From Chloroflexota bacterium (GTDB taxonomy: Bacteria > Chloroflexota > Anaerolineae > B4-G1 > SLSP01), in NCBI GenBank assembly GCA_029555965.1, contig JAKQHY010000081.1:1-64000 (forward strand): a DNA stretch of 64,000 nucleotides, in the 5' to 3' direction. The first letter of the stretch is position 1, and the number at the start of each line of letters is the position of its first letter. The translations under genes and the position numbers were made by a program. Positions 7,959-14,212 of this stretch are shown here, in pieces. The notes under the pieces are model-generated. The model saw only the letters and a list, made by a program, of their open reading frames with translations. It was not told where the DNA came from and did not search any database.

Positions 7959-8597
7959 ATGACGTCGGGGAAAACGAACGATTTATACCGCCTACAGAAA
8001 AAAGACATTCACCGCGCAGCCCTGATGTTGGCCGACGCCTTCCAGCACGACCCGGTATGGAACATGGTCTTTGGCGACACTACGCTGGCGCAAAGAGCGT
8101 ATGCTTTTGAGACGCCCGTCCGCTATGGCTTGAAATACGGGGAAGTTTACGCGCCTTCAGAAACGCTGGAAGGCGTCGCCGCCTGGCTGCCGGGTACGGT
8201 GGCCGATATGACCTTCTGGCGCATCCTGCGCAGCGGCGCATTATGGTCGGGGATGAAACTCGGCGCACAAATTATGGGGAAGATGCAGCCCGTCTTCCGG
8301 CCCATCCAAATAGACCGTCGCGAGACGATGCGGGGAAAATCCTACCTCTATCTCCAAATCATTGGCGTGGCCCCGGACTTTCAAGGGCAAGGGTTCGCCG
8401 GCAAACTGTTGCGCGCCCTCATCGAAAAAAGCGCGCAGGCCGGCGTTTCACTCTATCTGGAAACGGAAACCGAGGCCAATGTCAGCATGTACGAACATTT
8501 CGGGTTTACCGTCGTCAAAGAGATTGTGCTTCCCATCATTAACCTGCCGATGTGGGAAATGACGCGAATGATCGCGTCCCGGCCCGTTCTCAGTTAA
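7959..8597 (+). CDS. GNAT-family N-acetyltransferase
   Basis: 212 residues; the ATG at 7959 lies just after the flavodoxin stop with GGGAAG upstream. LYLQIIGVAPDFQGQGFAGK is motif A of GNAT enzymes (acetyl-CoA pyrophosphate loop, Q-x-x-G-x-G/A), and SLYLETETEANVSMYEHFGF is motif B with the typical Tyr. The N-terminal half (DAFQHDPVWNMVFGD, LEGVAAWLPGT) resembles the puromycin/streptothricin-like GNAT branch found in many environmental bacteria. The substrate cannot be named. It ends eight bases into a weak convergent frame at 8590. Confidence 0.8.
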   Translation: MTSGKTNDLYRLQKKDIHRAALMLADAFQHDPVWNMVFGDTTLAQRAYAFETPVRYGLKYGEVYAPSETLEGVAAWLPGTVADMTFWRILRSGALWSGMKLGAQIMGKMQPVFRPIQIDRRETMRGKSYLYLQIIGVAPDFQGQGFAGKLLRALIEKSAQAGVSLYLETETEANVSMYEHFGFTVVKEIVLPIINLPMWEMTRMIASRPVLS

Positions 8598-8853
8598 AAT
8601 GCTTCAACTTACGCGGCGCACCTAACCCCTCGCGCTGGTAGGGCGATGTACTCTCCGGCGTCGCCCGCCAGCGCACCAGCCCGATTTCCCCGTTTTGAAT
8701 TTCCAGCCCGGTGAGCGCCCTCGACCACCATTTTCTTTCTCTTCTGTTATCCTTCAAACCGATACCGATGCCCCGCACGGTGACGATCCGGGTTGGGGTA
8801 TCGGGACAGGCTGAATCTTGCAGCGCAGCCAGTGGATGGATATGAACGTCCAT
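8590..8853 (-). CDS. Hypothetical small protein (doubtful)
   Basis: 87 codons from the ATG at 8851-8853. The C-terminal half (LTGLEIQNGEIGLVRWRATP...) reads like protein, but no family is recognised and there is no clear ribosome site. The stretch just upstream (8869-8885) matches the right end of the inverted-repeat element at 33482-33593, so part of this area may be repeat-derived. Apart from this frame, the 8598-8985 stretch shows no gene. Confidence 0.25.
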   Translation of the reverse strand: MDVHIHPLAALQDSACPDTPTRIVTVRGIGIGLKDNRRERKWWSRALTGLEIQNGEIGLVRWRATPESTSPYQREGLGAPRKLKHFN

Positions 8854-8985
8854 GGTGCAACTGTCCACATTGCACAGGTTGAAAAATTGGAACAACCTTG
8901 AATAAAAGGGTTTAACACAATCAGATCAGCCACCAATGGAGTAAGTTCCGTATCAATGGCCCCTGGACGAATTTCGCGGGCGATC

Positions 8986-9690
8986 TTATATATAGTCACC
9001 CGTTTGTGCCATACAAGTTCCCAGTTCCCCCTGAATTACACATGCTGACCAATCAATGTAGCCAGTTGGATCAACACGGTTAACCGGATTGTTACTGGCA
9101 TAACGATACATCGGTGTTTGCATTAAAGTATCTGATTGTGTAAACCTGCCCGTCCCGCCATCATACCACCGCGCCCACAGATACGTCAACCCCACGCCCG
9201 CATCAAACCACTCCCCGGTGAACCCCAACCCCGTCTGCGCCCCGCCGATTTCCTCCCCATACGGCGACCACTCGCGGGCGGCAGTCACCGCGCCGGCATC
9301 GGTCTCCTGGCGCACGGAACCCAGCGCGTCGGGCAACACAAACGTCCAGTCGTCACCGCTCTGCCAGCCGAGGGTATCGTAGCCGATGAGATACAGGGAA
9401 TCGCCGTCGCTCAATAGCTCCGGCACGCCCGTGGCCCAATCCCAGGTGAAGGTGTCAACGGATTGAACGGAGGCCACGGATTGGGAACGGGCTATCCGCA
9501 GGCCATCCGCATTATACGTGTACACCAATGTTGCGGTGAGACTCTGCGCCTGCACCATCCGCCCGGCGGCGTTATAGGTGTAGGTGAACGCGCCATCGAA
9601 GGTCAGGTTGCCCCGATCATCCCAAGTGTGTACCGCGCCATCCGCACTTGTCAAGCGATTTGCCGCATCTGCGTTCCAAACAGTTGTCAA
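8986..9690 (-). pseudogene. Orphan RHS repeat-associated core, 5'-truncated
   Basis: 234 codons. Contains YD-type repeats (NRLTSADGAVHTWDDRGNL, FTYTYNAAGRMVQAQS, YTYNADGLRIARSQS), then the RHS core (LPDALGSVRQETDAG, AREWSPYGEEIGG, GLTYLWARWYDGGTGRFTQS, YRYASNNPVNRVDPTGY) and a 30-residue variable tip. The usual long shell (1000 or more residues) and signal are absent, and an in-frame stop lies 17 codons upstream of the first usable start. The variable tip (WSACVIQGELGTC) ends at TAA 8986, while another frame starting GTG at 8999 continues (KIAREIRPGAIDTELTPLVA), perhaps the shifted tip or a relic of an immunity gene. The intergenic motif tcaacggattgaacgga (9455-9471) is embedded in the coding sequence. 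Confidence 0.7.
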
Positions 9691-9770
9691 TTCCTGGTAA
9701 TCATTGTAAACTTTGATAGCAGTTTCCCCTCCGCTGAACTTAGGGTATCCTTCTGTTATCTGGTGTAGTC

Positions 9771-10031
9771 ATGATAATCGGGCCGGACGACTTTATCAAA
9801 TCTGCCATGATGCTGGCGGTGGACGTTTTTTATCATCCTGATTGCGCCGTGGCGTTCGGGGTGGGATTTTGTCATTGGGAGGATGCCGCCCCTGCCGGTG
9901 AGTGACAGGTTGCTCTTGCCGGGGTTGCCAATTATGAGCTGGGACAGTTTTACCGGCGTGAATTGCCCTGTATCCTGGCGCTACTGCAACGCCTGGGCGT
10001 CCTGCCGACTTGCCTCCTGATGGAGCAGTAG
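9771..10031 (+). pseudogene. Endonuclease V (nfi-like) N-terminal remnant with in-frame stop
   Basis: From the ATG at 9771 the frame reads a start like other endonuclease V proteins: MLAVDVFYHPDCAVAFGVGF (the first catalytic Asp lies in the AVDV motif). An in-frame TGA at 9903-9905 then interrupts it, and the same frame resumes with NYELGQFYRRELPCILALLQ, matching the conserved P-G-x-(F/L)-x-x-R-E-x-P block. It dies at a TAG at 10031 where the V-D-G-x-G active-site strand should be. So there are two lesions, a nonsense codon and loss of the C-terminal half. Endonuclease V cuts next to deaminated adenine (inosine). Confidence 0.65.
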
Positions 10032-10084
10032 TCGCGGCGACGCTTGAGAAACCATTCAATCTCCGCAGAGCATGGAGGATGACC

Positions 10085-10900
10085 ATGACAAAAACCTTTA
10101 CGGACAAAATGGCTCTATGGCCGGATGTGCCGCCGGCGTCATCGCCGGAGGATGATTTTCGCCCCTGGCTGGAAGCGTATGTGCTGCCGACCGAGACGCC
10201 GCTCGGCGCGGTGCTGGTGTGCCCCGGCGGGGGATACAACCATCGCGCCCCCCATGAGGCGGAGCCGATAGCGCGGCGTTTCAACGCGAGCGGCTACCAT
10301 GCCTTTGTCGTTCACTATCGCGTCGCGCCGCACCGCCACCCCGCGCCGCTGCTTGATGTGGCGCGGGCGCTGCGCATCATCCGCCAGCGCGCCGCCCGTT
10401 GGCGCGTGGCCCCGGCGCGCGTGGCTGTGTTAGGCTTCTCGGCCGGCGGGCACCTCGCCGCGAGCCTGGGGGTGCATTTTGGGATGACCGGGCTTCAGCA
10501 GGGGGATGCGCTGGATGCTCTCAGCCCGCGCCCCGATGCGCTCATCCTCTGCTATCCTGTGATTTCCGCCGGCATCTATGGTCACGGCGGTTCGTTCGAG
10601 TCGCTGCTTGGCCCGGCGGCATTGCCGGAATTGCGGCAGTGGATGTCATTGGAGCATCAGGTGACGGCGGAGACGCCCCCGACGTTCCTCTGGCATACGG
10701 CGGATGATGGCAGCGTGCCGGTGGAGAACAGCCTGCTCTTTGCACAGGCATTGCGCGATCACGGCGTGCCCTTTGAATTACATGTCTATCCACATGGCTC
10801 ACACGGCCTGGGCTTGGCGGAGACCTCCCCGCACATGGCTACGTGGGCCGCGCTGGCGGCGGAATGGTTGGCGGCGCTGGGGTTTGGATATTTGCCTTGA
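10085..10900 (+). CDS. Alpha/beta hydrolase (acetyl-xylan-esterase-like, BD-FAE type)
   Basis: 271 residues; the ATG at 10085 has GGAGG six bases upstream, whereas the ATG at 10079 touches it. VCPGGGYNHRAPHEAEPIAR carries the GGGY oxyanion motif, VLGFSAGGHLAASLG the Ser nucleophile (G-x-S-x-G), LWHTADDGSVPVENSLL the catalytic Asp and VYPHGSHGLGL the His. This set and the length fit the acyl-esterase/XynB-like hydrolases that deacylate plant polysaccharides. No signal peptide, so cytoplasmic. It converges on the alkaline phosphatase gene with 59 bases between the stops. Confidence 0.8.
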   Translation: MTKTFTDKMALWPDVPPASSPEDDFRPWLEAYVLPTETPLGAVLVCPGGGYNHRAPHEAEPIARRFNASGYHAFVVHYRVAPHRHPAPLLDVARALRIIRQRAARWRVAPARVAVLGFSAGGHLAASLGVHFGMTGLQQGDALDALSPRPDALILCYPVISAGIYGHGGSFESLLGPAALPELRQWMSLEHQVTAETPPTFLWHTADDGSVPVENSLLFAQALRDHGVPFELHVYPHGSHGLGLAETSPHMATWAALAAEWLAALGFGYLP

Positions 10901-10959
10901 GCGCAATTCAGACAAGACGGAGGAGATGACAAGGATGCCATCCGAGAAGAGCTTGCCGC

Positions 10960-12228
10960 TCACTGCCGCAGGATCGCCGGCACATCAATCCGCCAGTTGA
11001 ACAGCGCCGCGAGCATCACTTCATAGAGGTGCGTGTTTTCGTACTCACCGTCCAGCAAGTAGCTGACCGGCCCCTGCGCCGTCACCGGAACCGGCGTGGT
11101 CGTGTGCTCGCCGCCGGTCCAGGTGACGTAGAAGGGCGTCCCGTCCGGCATGATGAGCGGGCCATCCTCGCCTTCTGCGCCGGTGCGCGTGCGCGAGAGC
11201 GCCATTCCGCCCGTCTCGTGGTCGGCGGTGACGATGATGAGCGTCTGCGGGCGCCCCACCGCAAAGGCTTGCGCGATGGCGACGGCGTCGTCGAAGGCCA
11301 GCGTGTCGCCGATGACGTTCTCGGCGTCGTTGGCGTGCGCGGCCCAATCAATTTGGCCCCCCTCTACCATCAGGAAAAACCCCTCTGGGTCTTGCGATAA
11401 GACGATAAGGGCCGCGTGCGTCATGGTTGCCAATGTCGGGCTGTGTGGGCGCGTCATTCCCGCGTCGTCGAAGAGACCGAGCAGCCGTGAGGCATCCTCT
11501 GCCGCCGTCATCAGATGGGCGCCGTCGCAGGTGTAGGTGTACCCCTTCTCAATGGCCTCCTGAATGAGGTTGCGCCCGTCGCTGCGGTTGCCGGCCGTGG
11601 GAAAACATCCGGTCATCGAGGGCGGCAAGAAGGTATCCTCTCCGCCGCCCAGCAACACAGTGACCTTGCGTTCGATCATCTGGAGCGCGATGTCCTCCAT
11701 CTGCGAGCGAAGCGGGACGTGCGCCGCAAAAGCCGCCGGGGTAGCGTGCGCTATTTCGGTGAGGCTTACCAACCCTACAGCCATACCGCGCCGCTGGGCC
11801 TGCTCCAGGATGGTCGGCAGCGGGTTGAAGAGCGAATCCATCGCGAGCATACCGTTGAGGGTTTTGTGACCGGTGGCGAGGGCGGTCGCCGCAGCGGCGG
11901 AATCGGTCACGCCGAGGAGGGATTCCGTGCGCGCCCATCCCTGGTGCGGCATAAAGTCCATAGCTAACTTTCTCTCTTGCCCATGCGCGGCCCAACGCGC
12001 TGCCGTGCGCTGCGCTTCGCCCATCCCGTCGCCGATGAAGAGGATGATGTTGGTCGGCGGCGCGCAAGGTGGTGGGGCAACCAGGATAAATCCGGCTCTG
12101 GGGGGCGGCGGGGTCGAGGCCGTGGCCGAGCAAATGATGAGTAGCAAGAGCAGGCGGAGTCCCCCTATTTTGCCCCGGTGCGGGCGCCGGCTGCGCGCTG
12201 CGGACTGAGGATCAGCGGCGGAGGCCAT
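10960..12228 (-). CDS. phoA-like: Alkaline phosphatase, predicted lipoprotein
   Basis: 422 residues from the ATG at 12226-12228; a longer frame exists but this start sits inside the end of the upstream gene (17-base overlap), fitting coupled translation. The N-terminus has basic residues, a Leu-rich helix and a lipobox (LLLIIC). NIILFIGDGMGEAQR carries the first metal Asp, RTESLLGVTDSAAAATALAT the nucleophilic Ser, MVEGGQIDWAAHANDAEN metal ligands and IIVTADHETGGMALS the Asp-His pair. All key residues of the PhoA superfamily are present. Role: release of phosphate from monoesters outside the membrane. Partner in a two-gene minus-strand unit with the LysM/M23-like lipoprotein. Confidence 0.88.
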   Translation of the reverse strand: MASAADPQSAARSRRPHRGKIGGLRLLLLLIICSATASTPPPPRAGFILVAPPPCAPPTNIILFIGDGMGEAQRTAARWAAHGQERKLAMDFMPHQGWARTESLLGVTDSAAAATALATGHKTLNGMLAMDSLFNPLPTILEQAQRRGMAVGLVSLTEIAHATPAAFAAHVPLRSQMEDIALQMIERKVTVLLGGGEDTFLPPSMTGCFPTAGNRSDGRNLIQEAIEKGYTYTCDGAHLMTAAEDASRLLGLFDDAGMTRPHSPTLATMTHAALIVLSQDPEGFFLMVEGGQIDWAAHANDAENVIGDTLAFDDAVAIAQAFAVGRPQTLIIVTADHETGGMALSRTRTGAEGEDGPLIMPDGTPFYVTWTGGEHTTTPVPVTAQGPVSYLLDGEYENTHLYEVMLAALFNWRIDVPAILRQ

Positions 12229-13714
12229 TTTGCGCGCTCCAGTCCTCCAATGCCATGCGCGTCTGACCATTTTTGGTCAAAAAGCCGTCGTAGGGCGCTT
12301 TATCGGCTTGCGCCTGCCAACCGGAGAGGGTCAGCGGCCATTGCACGTCGTTGGCAGGCATCCACACACCGTTGTAGCGCCGGGCGAAGTGCAGGTGGGT
12401 GGCATTGGAGACGCCGCCCTCGCAGGAGGGGTGCGCGATGCGGTCGCCGGTTTGCACCGTAGTTCCGGCGGCCACGCGCCCGGCTGCATCCATGTGAAGA
12501 TAGAGCAACACCCACCCCGTGCCCACAAATCCATCGTCATCGAGGTCTTGCAGGACCATTCCGTTCTCACTGACGGCGATGGCGCCGGGCGCCGCCGCCG
12601 TCACCCAGCGCGCGCTGGCTTGACAGCCCAGATTGCGCTCCGGTGGGGCGAAATCCAGCGCCGACCACGCGCCCTGCGATCCCCAGCCGGGATGTGGGCC
12701 GCCAGTGTAGTACCACGTCTCCCCTTTGGCCCAGGGGAGTTCCAGCGCCGGGTTGTCCGTGTCCGGCGGGACGAGCGGTTCGACGGTGTATTGGAACGGG
12801 TCGCCGAACAGGGAGCGGTAGACTTCGGGAAAACGTTCCAGATCGGCGCGCCAGGCGTCGTAATCCGCCGCGCCGAAGGCGAGGGCACGCTGCACGCCGG
12901 CTGTGCCCGCGTTGAGCGCGGTCGCATACTGGATGTAGCCGCCATCTTCGGTTTGCACCAGCCATAGCGTGTCCAATCGCCAGCCGTAGAAACCCACGTT
13001 GAGTTCGTCGGCGGCCCAGGCCAGTTGGTGATAAAGGCCGTCCAGGTGGGGGAAGTCGGTGTAGCCGAGCGGGAAGGTGCGCTGTTCGGGGGCGGGGTCG
13101 GCGTTGGTGAGCCAGCCCCCGCGCAGTTCCAGCAGGGTCAGCAGTACGCGCGGGCCGACGCTGTATTCGTTAGCGACCCGTTCTACGATTTCCGGGCCGG
13201 TCAGCGTTTCCCCCGCCACCTCCTCGCTGTAATCGCGAAACAGCCCGGGGAGGCTGCGCAGGGCTTGCGCGGTGTCGAAATCCCGATAACTCGGCCCGTA
13301 GACGAGGTCGCTGTCGGGGATGAGGATGCGCGCCGGGCCGGTGTGCTGCGCTTCCAGCGTCACCTGGAGCGTTTGCCCGGCGGCCAATTGGTCCGCGTTG
13401 CGCAAGCCATTGAGGCTGAGCAGCGCTTCCACCGAGGTGCCGAAGTAGGCGGCGATGCCGGAGAGCGTGTCGCCGGGCCGCACGGTGTAGCGGATGGCGG
13501 TGCTTTCCGGCGGCGTGCGGGTGGGCGGCGGGGTGGGGGTAATGGGAGGGGGCGTGGCCGTTGGCGCGGCGGCGATGGGGGGATTCCTGGCGGCGGCCGT
13601 CGCCAGGGCCGCTTCTCCTACGTCTATCGTGTCGCGGCGGCAGCCGCTGCTAAGGAAGCTGAGCAGCAATAACAGCAGCCGTGTGAATTTCGAGGTAAGT
13701 AATGGCAAGGTCAT
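12212..13714 (-). CDS. LysM lipoprotein with M23-like peptidase domain
   Basis: 500 residues. Lipobox LSFLSSGC at residues 18-25, then an Ala/Pro/Thr-rich linker (PTATPPPITPTPPPTRTPP). A LysM domain follows (about residues 75-118: YTVRPGDTLSGIAAYFGTSV), then a central domain of about 200 residues (SVGPRVLLTLLELRGGWLTN...) and a C-terminal LytM-type domain (about 335-500). Putative zinc ligands: His in GGPHPGWG, Asp in SALDFAPP, and the final H-x-H in ATHLHFARR; VLLYLHMD supplies another His. Conserved ligands suggest an active peptidoglycan endopeptidase held at the outer membrane face or cell surface by lipid. Overlaps the phosphatase start. Confidence 0.8.
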   Translation of the reverse strand: MTLPLLTSKFTRLLLLLLSFLSSGCRRDTIDVGEAALATAAARNPPIAAAPTATPPPITPTPPPTRTPPESTAIRYTVRPGDTLSGIAAYFGTSVEALLSLNGLRNADQLAAGQTLQVTLEAQHTGPARILIPDSDLVYGPSYRDFDTAQALRSLPGLFRDYSEEVAGETLTGPEIVERVANEYSVGPRVLLTLLELRGGWLTNADPAPEQRTFPLGYTDFPHLDGLYHQLAWAADELNVGFYGWRLDTLWLVQTEDGGYIQYATALNAGTAGVQRALAFGAADYDAWRADLERFPEVYRSLFGDPFQYTVEPLVPPDTDNPALELPWAKGETWYYTGGPHPGWGSQGAWSALDFAPPERNLGCQASARWVTAAAPGAIAVSENGMVLQDLDDDGFVGTGWVLLYLHMDAAGRVAAGTTVQTGDRIAHPSCEGGVSNATHLHFARRYNGVWMPANDVQWPLTLSGWQAQADKAPYDGFLTKNGQTRMALEDWSAQNGLRR

Positions 13715-13793
13715 TTCCTTTCATCAGAGCCTGCGCCAGCGCGGACTTCCGCGGCGGCGCTCCCATTGTACCCAAAGTGGGGAGAACGGCAAC

Positions 13794-13820
13794 AAAAAGA
13801 GCCTGCGGTTCAGCAGGCTC
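13794..13820 (-). terminator. Intrinsic terminator of the small LysM gene
   Basis: On the minus strand, GAGCCTGC (13813-13820) and GCAGGCTC (13799-13806) form an 8-bp stem with a 6-base loop, followed by TTTTT (13794-13798). It lies 27 bases after the stop of the LysM gene at 13847 and insulates it from the lipoprotein gene downstream. Confidence 0.8.
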
Positions 13821-13846
13821 CGGGTTTGAAAGGCAGTCGTGTGGCT

Positions 13847-14107
13847 TCAGGCCGGAATGACCAGTTTTTGACCCACGCTCAGGACGTTGGGGTCTTTGAT
13901 GGTATCCTGGTTGGCTTCGTAGATTTCCTTCCAGCGGTTGGCGTCGCCCAGCAATTCTTTGGCGATTTTGCTCAGGCTGTCGCCGGCTTTGACTACGTAG
14001 GTCTGCGATGCTGCCGCGACTTCCCTGACGGCGGCGCCATGGCCGCGCGCCCACACACCTTGGGCCTCTTCTGTTTCGCTGATCTTCATCTTCTTTTCGA
14101 CTGGCAT
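13847..14107 (-). CDS. Small cytoplasmic LysM-domain protein
   Basis: 86 residues; AAAGGAG lies eight bases before the ATG. The first 35 residues are charged (MPVEKKMKISETEEAQG) with no signal sequence. Residues 36-84 are a complete LysM domain (TYVVKAGDSLSKIAKELLGD, ANRWKEIYEANQDTIKDPNV, GQKLVIP). The architecture recalls the LysM half of the Kbp/YgaU potassium-binding protein, but the BON domain is missing. It may be a cytoplasmic LysM protein of the YgaU type rather than a cell-wall binder; this is inference from the absent signal peptide. Has its own terminator downstream. Confidence 0.8.
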   Translation of the reverse strand: MPVEKKMKISETEEAQGVWARGHGAAVREVAAASQTYVVKAGDSLSKIAKELLGDANRWKEIYEANQDTIKDPNVLSVGQKLVIPA

Positions 14108-14212
14108 GACTTTCTCCTTTGCTTAACTGGAAACTGGACATGGGTAATTGGAACTGCGCCATGAGTAACGCATGGCCGATTGCTGGTTGCTAATTACCCC
14201 TTATGAATTCCG

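Noticed and set aside
9903-9905. TGA in the endonuclease V relic read as selenocysteine
   Set aside because: The family does not use Sec, there is no SECIS-like hairpin after it, and the rest of the gene is also broken.
13925-14107. Small LysM protein as a secreted wall hydrolase accessory
   Set aside because: No signal peptide or TM segment at the N-terminus; a cytoplasmic YgaU-like role is more consistent.
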